From Microtetraspora sp. NBRC 16547 (lineage in GTDB: Bacteria; Actinomycetota; Actinomycetes; Streptosporangiales; Streptosporangiaceae), in the NCBI RefSeq assembly GCF_030268965.1, contig NZ_BSSE01000029.1, forward strand, positions 1-64,000: a DNA stretch of 64,000 nucleotides, written 5' to 3'. Below are positions 7,284 through 15,860 of this stretch, in pieces (position 1 is the first letter of the stretch; each line of letters begins with the position of its first letter). Position numbers and translations under genes: made by a program. A model generated the notes under the pieces. That model was not told where the DNA came from. It saw only the letters and a program-made list of their open reading frames with translations, and ran no database searches.

Positions 7284-9947
7284 TCAGCAGGTGCGCCAGC
7301 GCACCGTTGTGGTGATCGACTCGGATGGTCCGTGGACGGTGAGCGGCGAAGTCACCGCTTCGGGCACGCCGCACCAGTAACGGACCCTCAGGGCGCGCAC
7401 GCTGACCACGCCGCGGCCGCCGCGCTTCAGGGTGCCCTTGGAGGGGGTCACCGCCAGGCCGGGAGCTGAGATCCGCCAGTTGATCGAACCTTCGGCTCCC
7501 TCGGAGACGGTGAGCGTCACGGTGCCCCGGCCGAACTCGTCGAGCGTCACGGTCGCCGGTATCCGCAGCGGCCCGTTGCCCGTGCTCTGGTCCTCCTCGT
7601 CTCCGGGATCTCCGAAGATCCCCTGCGTTCCCTGATCGCTCCGCGCCGTCTCCACCACAGCGGACTGGAGAGAGCGGGTGGGTGTCCCGCCGTCGAGCGC
7701 CGGTCCCAGAATCTTGATCCCCGTCACGGTGCCCGCCGCCCCGGCCAGGACGATGACCGCGATCTTCAGGGAGGTGTTCCTGGCGATCGGGCGCTCTTTC
7801 GAGATCTGCCGGATCAGCCGGATCGGCCGGGTCGGCTCGTCGGACAGCGGCCGGTTCCGCACCCCGCTCAGGCGCCGCGCCCGCGATCGGTCGCGCCGCT
7901 CGTCCAAAGGCCCAGTGGTCGGTACGGCCGGCAGCGGCCCGGTGAGCTCGGCCGGCAGAGGGGAGGGCAGCGGCGCCGACAGGGGAGACGCGGACGGCCC
8001 ACCCGCCGACGAGACCGGCACCGAGGTGGCCGAGGACGCGGGCGGCAGCGCCCCAGCGGCCGGCGGCGGCGCACTGGACGGCGTACTGGACGGCGTACTC
8101 GGCGGCAGAGTCGATGGCGGACTCGCTGACGGATTCGCTGGCGGATTCGCGGCCGAACCCGCTGGCGGACTCGCCGGCGCGGCCGATGTGGCCGACGTGG
8201 CCGACGTGGCCGGCGCCGCACCCGATGCCGCCGGTGGCACGCCCGGCGGGATGGGGATCGGCTGGGTGGCCGCGGTCGTGTCTCCCGCGCGGGCGAGGAC
8301 CTCGCGCGCCCACGCCTGCGTCCGCAGCGCGTTGTATAGCGGAGTGTCGTAACCGGCCTCGGCCGCCGCCGGCGTAGCGGGCTCCGGGGCGGACGGCCGC
8401 GCAAGGGGCGACCGGCGTTCGCGCTTCTCCGGTACGGCAGGCAGGGAACGCGTGGACGTGCGCGACCCTCCGGACTCATCCCCGGTCGCGGTGGCGTAGG
8501 GATGCCGAGGCCTGCCCGAAGTGCCCGCCGAGCCATGGCCGGCGCCACCCGGATCACGGGTGCCCTTCACCTTCGCCGGACCGTGCTCGTTCTCGGGCTC
8601 GTTCTCGGGCTCGTTCTTGGACCGACCGGGGCCGTCGCTCGCCAGAGAGAGATCATCCACATCGGAAGCAGGACGCTCCGTGTCCGGGGCGTGATCGTGA
8701 TCTGTCGCGGTGTGTTCGTCGCCTGCCCGGGTGGCTCCATCCGACGCGTGATCCCCACCCGCCGGAGTGCGGTCGTCACCGGGGGGGACGGTCGCCTCCG
8801 CGACGGGTGTGTCACCCATCTCGGCGGCCCCTTCTGCGGCCCCTCCTGCGACCGCTTCTGCGATGGGACTGTCGCCGGCCGGGCCGCGGTCATCACCGCG
8901 GGGAATGTCACGATCAGAGTCGCGGTCATCGCCTGCCGAAGCGGTGCGCTCCGGAGCACCGGCGGAGGCATCGGCACGAGCAGGGCTCTCCGCAGGGCGG
9001 GCGGAGGCACCCGTCGCGGGGGCGAGAGCAGGGCCGTCCGCAGGAGGGATCACGAGGGGAGACAGGGGAGCGCCGAGGGCACCGGCGGCCGTGTGGAGCG
9101 CCCACGGCGGATCGTCACCCGACGGAAGCGTGGAGGGGGGCGAGGCCTCCCCGGCCGCGCCCATCCCGGGGAAGGCGGAAGGGCGGCGTGGGCGCGGAAC
9201 CTGGTCTGCGCGCGGGCCGGATTTCCCCGCGAGGGACTCGGGCTCGGGTCGCGGTACGGCAGAGGAGACGGAGCCCTCAAGGAGCCCTCTGGACTCCGCC
9301 GTGAGACGCGGGATCGGCGGGTGAGAGGTCATCTGCGGAACCGTGTAGCGGATGTTGATCGGCCGCTTGCACACGGCGCAGCCGACGATGTGCGCGGTCA
9401 ACGCCATGCGCCCGTCGGTGAACTCCTCCGGGGTGGGCGTGGCCGGCGGATCCGGGAACAGCACCTCCAGCAGCGGAGACAGCTCCGGGCAGGCGGCACG
9501 GCCGTGGACGAGCGCGTCCATCCCGCTCACCATGATCTCGATCAGATCCTGCGTACGGGTGGCGAGCCGGGCGGTGTCCCCCGCGGACAGTCCCAGCACG
9601 TGGGCGACGTCCCCGATGGCGAGCTCGTGCCGGTACATCAGCCGGAGCGCCTCCGCGCCCAGGGGATCGGCGAGCGTCCAGGCGCGCTCCACGGAACGCA
9701 CGTCGGGGACGCCCGGCCCCGGCCCGGGAACGTAGCCCGGCCGGTACTGCGGGTCGGTACGGCAGCGCCGCCGCACCGACCCGAGCAGCCACGCCGAAGG
9801 GGAGACGCCGTCCGGCGGCTCCCCCTGTGTACGGCAGGCCGCCAGGACGGAGGCGACCAGGATCGGCGCCTTCGCGAGGCCCACGAGGCCTTCGGCGTAA
9901 TCGAGCAGGTGCGCGCCGTGCTCGTCCACCCATTCGGGCACGGTCAT
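7284..9947 (-). CDS. Membrane-anchored sigma-like protein with extracytoplasmic domain
   Basis: An 887-residue modular protein. Residues 1-150 look like a degenerate ECF sigma factor: a weak region-2-like helix (HLLDYAEGLVGLAKAPILVA) and a region-4-like helix-turn-helix (ALRLMYRHELAIGDVAHVLG). Residues about 165-235 contain CPELSPL and HIVGCAVCK, reminiscent of an anti-sigma zinc finger. A Pro/Ser/Ala-rich linker of nearly 480 residues follows, then one membrane helix near residue 735 (IAVIVLAGAAGTVTGIK) and a C-terminal beta domain ending in RWRTC. The ATG overlaps the upstream stop (ATGA). It could transmit an outer signal to transcription or be a structural derivative of such a protein. 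Confidence 0.75.
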   Translation of the reverse strand: MTVPEWVDEHGAHLLDYAEGLVGLAKAPILVASVLAACRTQGEPPDGVSPSAWLLGSVRRRCRTDPQYRPGYVPGPGPGVPDVRSVERAWTLADPLGAEALRLMYRHELAIGDVAHVLGLSAGDTARLATRTQDLIEIMVSGMDALVHGRAACPELSPLLEVLFPDPPATPTPEEFTDGRMALTAHIVGCAVCKRPINIRYTVPQMTSHPPIPRLTAESRGLLEGSVSSAVPRPEPESLAGKSGPRADQVPRPRRPSAFPGMGAAGEASPPSTLPSGDDPPWALHTAAGALGAPLSPLVIPPADGPALAPATGASARPAESPARADASAGAPERTASAGDDRDSDRDIPRGDDRGPAGDSPIAEAVAGGAAEGAAEMGDTPVAEATVPPGDDRTPAGGDHASDGATRAGDEHTATDHDHAPDTERPASDVDDLSLASDGPGRSKNEPENEPENEHGPAKVKGTRDPGGAGHGSAGTSGRPRHPYATATGDESGGSRTSTRSLPAVPEKRERRSPLARPSAPEPATPAAAEAGYDTPLYNALRTQAWAREVLARAGDTTAATQPIPIPPGVPPAASGAAPATSATSATSAAPASPPAGSAANPPANPSASPPSTLPPSTPSSTPSSAPPPAAGALPPASSATSVPVSSAGGPSASPLSAPLPSPLPAELTGPLPAVPTTGPLDERRDRSRARRLSGVRNRPLSDEPTRPIRLIRQISKERPIARNTSLKIAVIVLAGAAGTVTGIKILGPALDGGTPTRSLQSAVVETARSDQGTQGIFGDPGDEEDQSTGNGPLRIPATVTLDEFGRGTVTLTVSEGAEGSINWRISAPGLAVTPSKGTLKRGGRGVVSVRALRVRYWCGVPEAVTSPLTVHGPSESITTTVRWRTC

Positions 9948-11836
9948 GAGCCGGCGTACCCGGCGTCCGGATCGATCCGGCCCGGCGCCCCGGCGGGTGA
10001 CGGCATGGCCGAGGGGTTCATCACCACGAGTTCGAGGTTGCGTTCTGGCAGGCCGGTGAACTTGGTCCAGTTGCTCACCTGCCCGGGAGCCGGATCGGCG
10101 TAAAGCCAGCGGACGAACGCCGGCAGCGCGCATGAGTCGCGTGGGATGCCGCGCCGGGACAGCTCACTGCTGGAGTAATCCTGGCAGGGCGGTGTGCCGG
10201 GAGGCGCGATGTTGAGATCCCAGACGCCGCTCTCGTCGGTGTAGCTCATGCCCTGGTCGAGTCCCAGCGCCTCGGACGCCCGCTGGAGCAGCTCCGGGTC
10301 CTGGAGTACGGGGAGGGCGTCGTCGGCGCCGGGCGCGGATGCGTTTCCGGCGTCCCCGGCGTCCCCGGCGTCTCCGGCTGTTCCGGCCCCGGCTCCGGTC
10401 CTGGTGCCGCTTCCGGTGACGGTGACGGTTCCGTCCGCGGTTCCACCGAAAGTCCCGTCGGTGGTCCCGGCGGCGCTTCCGTCGATGGTCCCTGTCCCGG
10501 TGCCACCCCGCCCGTTTCCGGTGCCACCCCGTCCGGTGCCGTGTCCAGCACCGTGCCGAGTGTCGTGCCCGCTCCTGTGGTGGGTCCCGCGCTCGGCCCC
10601 CGTCGAGGTGCCGTCTCCCACGATGATGTCCGTCCCGGTGGCGGCACCGCCGGCGCCGGTGCCCGTGCCACCCGTGGTTCCTCCCGCGGCACCGCCTCCC
10701 GCGGCACCGCCTCCCGCGGCACCGCCGCCGGACCCGCCGATGGCACCCGCGCCGCCGTTACCCGTGGCCCCGGCTCCGCCCGCGGTTGCGCCGTCAGTGG
10801 TGATTCCGCCTGTCGCTCCTCCGGCACCCGTACCCGTTCCGGCACCCGCGGACGGGCTCGGCGCGGCGGTGGTCTGCTGGGGGGCGAGTTCCACTCCGGC
10901 GGGGCTGACGATCATGCGGTCGCCGTTGGGCCGAAGCAGGAGCCAGTTGCCGTCCGGCAGCACCTTGACACCCGTGGCCCACGGGCCCGGCATGAGCCGG
11001 ATCTGTTTGTTGTCCGGCCCGAAGATCGCCCGGCTGCCGTCGGGGCGTTCGACCAGCCGGGTGCCGTTCCGCGTGGTGCTGATGACCTTTCCCCACTGGC
11101 GGGCGGCGGGTGGGGGCACGCGGGAGGGGGTGGCCGCGGGTGTCGCCCCGGCCGAGGTCGTCGCGATCGGCGTGGCCGTGACGATGACGATCCCCTGCGT
11201 CGGGCTTGGATCCGCGGTCGCCCCTATCGCCTTGGTGGTCGCCGGTGGCGCGGTCGCGGCCGCCGGGGCCCGGGTGGGCACCGTCGTGACCTTAGGCGGC
11301 TTCGTGCCCGCCTTGGCGGGGGGCCGGGGGGCGGCCGACGTGCCGGTGGCGTCGGTGGTCTCGGTGTCCTTGGGCTTGCTCTTCGGTGTGCTCTTCGGTG
11401 TGCTCTTCGGTGTGCTCTTGGGCGGCGCCTCCGGCTCCGCCGATCCCGTGGCCTCGGTGTTGCCCGGGTGGCGCAACGCGGCGAACTGGCTCGCGGCGAG
11501 CACGGGCAGCGAGGCGCAGCCTTCGGCCGCCGCGTTCACGGCGCGGCCGTCGGTGGTAGTGGCGAGACAGACCCGCCGCTTCCCGGAGCCGGTCGTGATC
11601 GTGCTGCCCGCGTCCGTTCCGGTGAGCGAGGCGGGCCGGCCCGCACCGTCGGAGGCGAGGGACGTCCAGGCGTCTGCCCCGTCGTTCAGCCGGTAGGTGC
11701 CCGCGATCAGGCGCGCCGTGTTCAAATCGGCGGGTCGGGAGCCCGCGGCGATGACGGCTCCCACCGCGGTCCCGGCCCCGAACACACCGATCGCGACGCT
11801 CGCGGTGATCACCGTCGCGCGTGAGGGTGTCGACAT
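9944..11836 (-). CDS. Membrane-anchored repeat-rich surface protein
   Basis: A 630-residue protein with an N-terminal hydrophobic segment (VITASVAIGVFGAGTAVGAV) that acts as signal or anchor. Residues 35-130 form a compact domain with two cysteines (RRVCLATT, EGCASLP). A low-complexity region then includes KSTP repeats, a Pro/Thr/Ala linker, a short ordered module (RNGTRLVERPDGSRAIFGPD) and a Gly/Ala/Thr-rich stretch. The C-terminal 130 residues are ordered and have two cysteines. Tandem DNA repeats at 10681-10725 and 11377-11424 encode parts of the linkers. No known family was recognised. It ends by overlapping the next gene by four bases. Confidence 0.75.
   Translation of the reverse strand: MSTPSRATVITASVAIGVFGAGTAVGAVIAAGSRPADLNTARLIAGTYRLNDGADAWTSLASDGAGRPASLTGTDAGSTITTGSGKRRVCLATTTDGRAVNAAAEGCASLPVLAASQFAALRHPGNTEATGSAEPEAPPKSTPKSTPKSTPKSKPKDTETTDATGTSAAPRPPAKAGTKPPKVTTVPTRAPAAATAPPATTKAIGATADPSPTQGIVIVTATPIATTSAGATPAATPSRVPPPAARQWGKVISTTRNGTRLVERPDGSRAIFGPDNKQIRLMPGPWATGVKVLPDGNWLLLRPNGDRMIVSPAGVELAPQQTTAAPSPSAGAGTGTGAGGATGGITTDGATAGGAGATGNGGAGAIGGSGGGAAGGGAAGGGAAGGTTGGTGTGAGGAATGTDIIVGDGTSTGAERGTHHRSGHDTRHGAGHGTGRGGTGNGRGGTGTGTIDGSAAGTTDGTFGGTADGTVTVTGSGTRTGAGAGTAGDAGDAGDAGNASAPGADDALPVLQDPELLQRASEALGLDQGMSYTDESGVWDLNIAPPGTPPCQDYSSSELSRRGIPRDSCALPAFVRWLYADPAPGQVSNWTKFTGLPERNLELVVMNPSAMPSPAGAPGRIDPDAGYAGS
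10681..10725. repeat. 15-bp tandem repeat inside coding sequence
   Basis: Three exact copies of CTCCCGCGGCACCGC encode the Gly/Ala-rich linker of the surface protein on the minus strand. The unit is a multiple of three, so copy changes keep the frame. Confidence 0.85.
11377..11424. repeat. 12-bp tandem repeat inside coding sequence
   Basis: Four near-identical copies of TGCTCTTCGGTG encode the Lys-Ser-Thr-Pro repeats of the surface protein. Copy number changes would shorten or lengthen the linker in frame. Confidence 0.85.
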
Positions 11837-11867
11837 GGATCCACCTCTTCCTCTGCTGGTGGTGACG

Positions 11868-13070
11868 TCAGGCCCCGTCGGTCTCCAACACTTGGCTCCA
11901 CTCGCCGAGCACGCGCACGGGGTCGCCGGAACCGGCGGGGGGCACGTACGCGACGTACATCCGCCCGTAGGTCGCGCTCACCCAGCGGCCGAAGGCCTTG
12001 CTTTGGGAGCGGACCGCGGCCGCCCCCTTCAGGGAGACCTTCGCGCCGGTGTGCCGGGCCATGCGGGTCTCGGTCGAGCGGGCCGCGTACCAGATGAGGG
12101 CGCCGCCGTCGGTGGTCTGCAGCGCGCGCACCGGGCCCTCGGACTCGTACGACAGTGTGAGCCCCCAGCCGGCCTGCACCAGCTGCGCGCGCTCTCGCTG
12201 CCAGAACAGCGCGGCCTCGCTGGTCCACGAGCCCTGGGCGAACCGCGCGTCCGGCTGTGCCTTCTCCAGGCTGGCCAGGTGGGCGTGGACGATCTGGCGG
12301 GGAGTCCCCACCAGGCCGGTGGCGTTCTCCGGCAGGCTGACGGCGTAGCCCGCGGAGTCGGTCGCGAGGGCGGGGAACTCCGCCGCGTCGATCCGTGCGT
12401 CGGCGGCGGAGGCGACGAGCCGCCAGCCGCTGCCGGTCTTGGTCATCACGTCGCTGATCCGGGCCACCTTCGGCTCGTACGAGATCGTGACGAACCAGTC
12501 GGCCAGACCCTCGACGTGGCGGGGGACCCAAACCCGCGTGTTGGGCCACATGCCCGACGCGACCTTGGTCCCCTCCATCCGCGCGGTCGAGATGCTGGCT
12601 TTGGTCATCTCCATCGCGAGCCCCTGCTCGAGCTTCCCGATCGCCTCTTCGTCCATCCCGGCCTGCGCGGACGACATCCCGTGCTGGTAACGATCGAAGA
12701 TCTCGCTCGCCTTCTTGCTGGTGAGCTGGGGAGACGTGGATTCCGTCGCCGCCTTGGTCGTCGACGGTTTCGAACCTGACGGCGACGGCGACGGCGACGC
12801 GGAGGATCGTCCGGTGTCCCAGCTCGCGGCGGCGCGCTGGGGAGGCGGAGACGGTGGCGCGTCGCCCCCGCGGATCACGATGACGGCGATGCCGATTCCG
12901 GCGAGAGCCGCCACGGCCACGCCGGCCGGGATGAGCTTTCGCCATCGAGAATCTGAAAGCCGTTCGGGCTCCCACTCCATCGGAGGACCGATGGCTTCCC
13001 ATGCATGCCCGGCATGCGCATCATTGCGGCGTGCTCCCCTGTCTGGGAAATTTGCTGCATACCGAGACAT
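11868..13070 (-). CDS. Single-pass membrane protein with large outer domain, first gene of operon
   Basis: A 400-residue protein: about 43 cytoplasmic residues, a membrane helix (LIPAGVAVAALAGIGIAVIV), a Ser/Pro linker and a folded outer domain of about 290 residues made of two halves. The second half includes LVQAGWGLTLSYESEGPVRA and AFGRWVSATYGRMYVAYVPP. It resembles uncharacterised actinobacterial lipoprotein-like proteins; no function can be assigned. The ATG at 13070 lacks a Shine-Dalgarno sequence but has TAATAT eight bases before it, so translation of a leaderless mRNA is likely. A downstream ATG at codon 31 is a weaker alternative. Confidence 0.8.
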   Translation of the reverse strand: MSRYAANFPDRGARRNDAHAGHAWEAIGPPMEWEPERLSDSRWRKLIPAGVAVAALAGIGIAVIVIRGGDAPPSPPPQRAAASWDTGRSSASPSPSPSGSKPSTTKAATESTSPQLTSKKASEIFDRYQHGMSSAQAGMDEEAIGKLEQGLAMEMTKASISTARMEGTKVASGMWPNTRVWVPRHVEGLADWFVTISYEPKVARISDVMTKTGSGWRLVASAADARIDAAEFPALATDSAGYAVSLPENATGLVGTPRQIVHAHLASLEKAQPDARFAQGSWTSEAALFWQRERAQLVQAGWGLTLSYESEGPVRALQTTDGGALIWYAARSTETRMARHTGAKVSLKGAAAVRSQSKAFGRWVSATYGRMYVAYVPPAGSGDPVRVLGEWSQVLETDGA

Positions 13071-13250
13071 AGACCAAGATATTAGACTGACAGTGTTTCG
13101 TTGGGAAGGTAAATGAAGACCGCAAATACTTTATGGGAATAAGTAACCGAAAAGTCGGCCTTCGGACCAACCGAAACCTGCAAGTGCTGTCCTGGTGGGG
13201 CCAGAGCTTCTCTAGAGAATAACTCCTCGTTCGCCCGATGATTCCCGGTT
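13071..13250 (-). promoter_or_regulatory. Promoter region of the six-gene operon
   Basis: A TAATAT -10 hexamer (13079-13084, minus strand) lies eight bases before the operon's first ATG, placing the transcription start at or next to the start codon. The 150 bases upstream are strikingly AT-rich for this window, which fits a regulated or foreign-derived promoter. No convincing -35 TTGACA was found. Confidence 0.55.
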
Positions 13251-13364
13251 CGTGACCGGGGTGGAGACGAGGGAAACGCGCCGCCGTTTCGGGAACGGGC
13301 GCCGTCGGTTAATCGCCGTCCAATTCCGATGCAATTGCAAATGCGCGCGCATATGGCTGATTTC

Positions 13365-13673
13365 TCATGCCAGCGCGGGGAGGACGTACACCTCGGCGCC
13401 CGGGGGCAGGGCGCAGTCCAGGCCGCCGAGGCGGCTCACGTTCGCACCGCACACGAACAGCGTGATGTGCCGCCGGAGGTGGCCGTACTCGTCGCGCAGC
13501 CGCTCCTCCAGCGACGGATGCGTACGGCGCAGCGTGTCGAGCGCGCCGCCCAGCGTCGGGATGCCGTGGTCGGAGGCGGCCACGGCGAACACCCGTACCT
13601 CGTTCTGGTCGTTCACCCAGCGCCGCAACGAGGTCGGCAGGACGAACGTGACCAGGGTGACCGGCTTGGCCAC
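13365..13673 (-). CDS. MoaD/ThiS-like small protein without C-terminal Gly-Gly
   Basis: A 102-residue beta-grasp protein of the MoaD/ThiS type, with the typical segment LDTLRRTHPSLEERLRDEYG and a C-terminal strand GAEVYVLPALA. Sulfur carriers of this family end in Gly-Gly, which is adenylated. This one stops after Ala, so classical sulfur transfer should not work unless the tail is dispensable. It begins at a GTG immediately after the stop of the BNR-repeat gene (TGAGTG), so the two are coupled. Such MoaD/BNR pairs are recurrent in actinobacteria; the joint role is unknown. Confidence 0.75.
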   Translation of the reverse strand: MAKPVTLVTFVLPTSLRRWVNDQNEVRVFAVAASDHGIPTLGGALDTLRRTHPSLEERLRDEYGHLRRHITLFVCGANVSRLGGLDCALPPGAEVYVLPALA

Positions 13674-14750
13674 TCAGAGCACCGCCGCACGGACGGTCAG
13701 CACGTCCGGCAGGTGCTTCGCGATCAGCGTCCACGTCTCGCCGTGGTCGCGTGAGCCGTACACCTCGCCGTCCCTGGTGCCGAAGAACACGCCCGCCTCG
13801 CTCGCGCACATGGCGTCGCGCAGCACGGCGGAGTGGACCGGCTCGTCGGGAAGACCGTGCCCGAAGCCCTTCCAGGTGGCCCCGGCGTCCTCGCTGCGGA
13901 ACACCTGGTAGCGGTGGTCCAGGGGCGTGCGGTCCACGTCGGCCCGCAACGGGAACACGTACACCGTGTCCGGCCGCGTCGGGTCGACGACGATCGGGAA
14001 GCCGAAGTCCGACGGGAGGTCGGCGCCGATCTCCCGCCACGACCCGCCGAAGTCGTCCGACCGGTAGACGCCGAAGTGGTGCTGGAGGAACAGCCGCTCC
14101 GGGCGGGACGGATGCATGGCGACCTTGTGCACGCACTGGCCGAACTCGGGGTATTGCGCGCCCTCGGGGAAGAACGGCGCCCGGATGTTCTTGTTGGCCG
14201 GCTCCCACGAGGCGCCGCCGTCGGTGCTGCGGAAGAACCCCACGGCCGAGGCGGCGATCGCGATCCGCTGCGGATCGAGCGGGTGGGGGATGACCGTGTG
14301 CAGGCACAGGCCGCCGCCTCCGGCCTGCCACATCGGCCGGCTCGGATGGTTCCAGAGGCCCTCGACGAGAGAGAAGGTGGCACCGCCGTCCTCCGACCTG
14401 AACAGCGCGGCGGGCTCGGCGCCGGCCCAGACCACGCCGGGCTCGGTCGGCGACGGCTGGAGCTGCCACACCTTGGCCAGGGCCGCGCCCGTGTGCTCGG
14501 GGAACGCCACCGGCGGCCGGTCGGCCTCCTGCCAGCTCTCGCCCAGATCGTCCGACCACATCACCGACGGCCCGAAGTGGCCGTACTCGATCCCGGCGAG
14601 GAGCCGGGGAGCGGGCCCGCGCGTGTCGATCGCGACGGATGGGACGCCGACGGTGGTGAACCGGACCGGTTCCACCTCGAACGGTCCGCCGTTCCTGGAA
14701 CGGGCGAGGAAGAGCCCCTTTCGGGTCCCGACAGCGAGCAGCGCATCCAT
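13674..14750 (-). CDS. BNR/Asp-box beta-propeller protein
   Basis: A 358-residue beta-propeller with at least six Asp-box motifs (SDDLGESW, SEDGGATF, STDGGASW, SDDFGGSW, SEDAGATW, SRDHGETW). This architecture occurs in sialidases and in sortilin/VPS10-like propellers, but the sialidase Arg triad and FRIP motif are not evident, so glycosidase activity is not supported. There is no signal peptide, suggesting a cytoplasmic role. The ATG at 14750 follows GGAGG at an ideal distance. It is translationally coupled to the MoaD-like gene. Confidence 0.8.
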   Translation of the reverse strand: MDALLAVGTRKGLFLARSRNGGPFEVEPVRFTTVGVPSVAIDTRGPAPRLLAGIEYGHFGPSVMWSDDLGESWQEADRPPVAFPEHTGAALAKVWQLQPSPTEPGVVWAGAEPAALFRSEDGGATFSLVEGLWNHPSRPMWQAGGGGLCLHTVIPHPLDPQRIAIAASAVGFFRSTDGGASWEPANKNIRAPFFPEGAQYPEFGQCVHKVAMHPSRPERLFLQHHFGVYRSDDFGGSWREIGADLPSDFGFPIVVDPTRPDTVYVFPLRADVDRTPLDHRYQVFRSEDAGATWKGFGHGLPDEPVHSAVLRDAMCASEAGVFFGTRDGEVYGSRDHGETWTLIAKHLPDVLTVRAAVL

Positions 14751-15109
14751 TGGAGACCTCCTTGTGGTGACCTGTGCGTGCTGACCGGCACGTGCTGACC
14801 GGCTTGAACGCACTGTCTTTTGTGAACTGTCTTGCGCGGGTCGGGTGGGCGTGGACCGCCGCTCGCGGGACCGGGCCGCGCCCCTTCTGCCACCCACCGC
14901 GTACGGCTATCGCCATCGTGCCAGGCTCCACCGACAGATTCGGGCCGTCACCGGATCCGGGCGCCGTAGGTTTCGATTTGGATACCTGACAAGCGGAAGA
15001 TCCACTCTGAACTGGGGCGACGTCACCGATGTGGTGGATTAGGTGACAAAACCGAAATCAGGTGCGCCATTATGGGCGTGCAGGAATTCGAGAATCTGTT
15101 GGAGACACC
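14751..15109. other. Divergent intergenic region
   Basis: This region separates the BNR gene from the amidotransferase-like gene. The part nearest the plus-strand gene is AT-richer and should hold its promoter, but no well-spaced hexamer pair was found. Confidence 0.4.
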
Positions 15110-15793
15110 ATGCCCCGTCCGCTCATTGGCATCACCGCCTACCTCGAGGCCGCCCGGTGGGGGACGTGGGTGCGCGAGGCGGTGCTCTCCCCGCACGCGT
15201 ACGCGCGCGCGGTGGAGAAGGCGGGTGGCGCCCCGGTCGTGCTGCCGCCGATGAGCCCGTACGCCGCCGGAGACTACGCGCGCGGGCTCGACGGCCTCAT
15301 CCTGGCCGGCGGCGCCCCGGTCGACCCGGCACTGTACGGCGAGACCCGTGACGACCGGATGGAGGAGCCGCAGGCGCACCGGGACCGGTTCGAGATGGCG
15401 CTGGCCGAGGCGGCCGTCAAGGCCGACCTGCCGTTCCTGGCGATCTCCCGTGGGATGCACCTTCTCAACGTCGCCCAGGGCGGCACGCTCATCCCCTGGC
15501 TGCCGGAGGCCGTCGCGCACGACCGCCACGGAACGGCACGGCACGCCGTCACCGTGAGCGTCTCCAGCAAGATCGGCAAGGCGATCGGCGACCACGCCGA
15601 AGTGACCGGGCCGCACTTCCAGGCCGTGAAGCTGCTGGGCACGGGCCTGCTCGCGGTGGCCTGGGCGGACGACCAGATCGTCGAGGGCATCGAGCTCCAG
15701 GGGCACAGGTTCGGCGTCGGCGTCCAGTGGCACCCCGAGCGCGGCGCGGACAACCGGCTGGTCGACGCGCTGGTCGACGCCGCCCGTCCCTGA
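15110..15793 (+). CDS. Peptidase C26/class-I glutamine amidotransferase-like protein, nucleophile replaced by Ser
   Basis: A 227-residue protein of the gamma-glutamyl-GABA hydrolase (PuuD) family. It has the family's start (RPLIGITAYLE), the oxyanion segment LDGLILAGGAPVDP and the C-terminal catalytic His-x-Glu (GVQWHPERG). The nucleophile elbow, normally ICRGMQ, reads AISRGMHLLN, with Ser encoded by TCC in place of Cys. It may be an inactive homologue or use serine. GGAG precedes the ATG by six bases. Family members cleave gamma-glutamyl bonds in polyamine catabolism, but no puu-like genes are adjacent. Confidence 0.85.
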   Translation: MPRPLIGITAYLEAARWGTWVREAVLSPHAYARAVEKAGGAPVVLPPMSPYAAGDYARGLDGLILAGGAPVDPALYGETRDDRMEEPQAHRDRFEMALAEAAVKADLPFLAISRGMHLLNVAQGGTLIPWLPEAVAHDRHGTARHAVTVSVSSKIGKAIGDHAEVTGPHFQAVKLLGTGLLAVAWADDQIVEGIELQGHRFGVGVQWHPERGADNRLVDALVDAARP

Positions 15794-15860
15794 CCGACCA
15801 GGGCCCGCGCTCACCGCCACGGAGTCACGGCGAAGATCATGGCGCTGTTACTGTGCGGCC

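Noticed and set aside
10248-11696. Plus-strand 482-codon Val/Pro/Ala-rich open frame
   Set aside because: Antisense to the surface protein, whose repeats create an open frame by composition alone. It has no ribosome site and no ordered domain.
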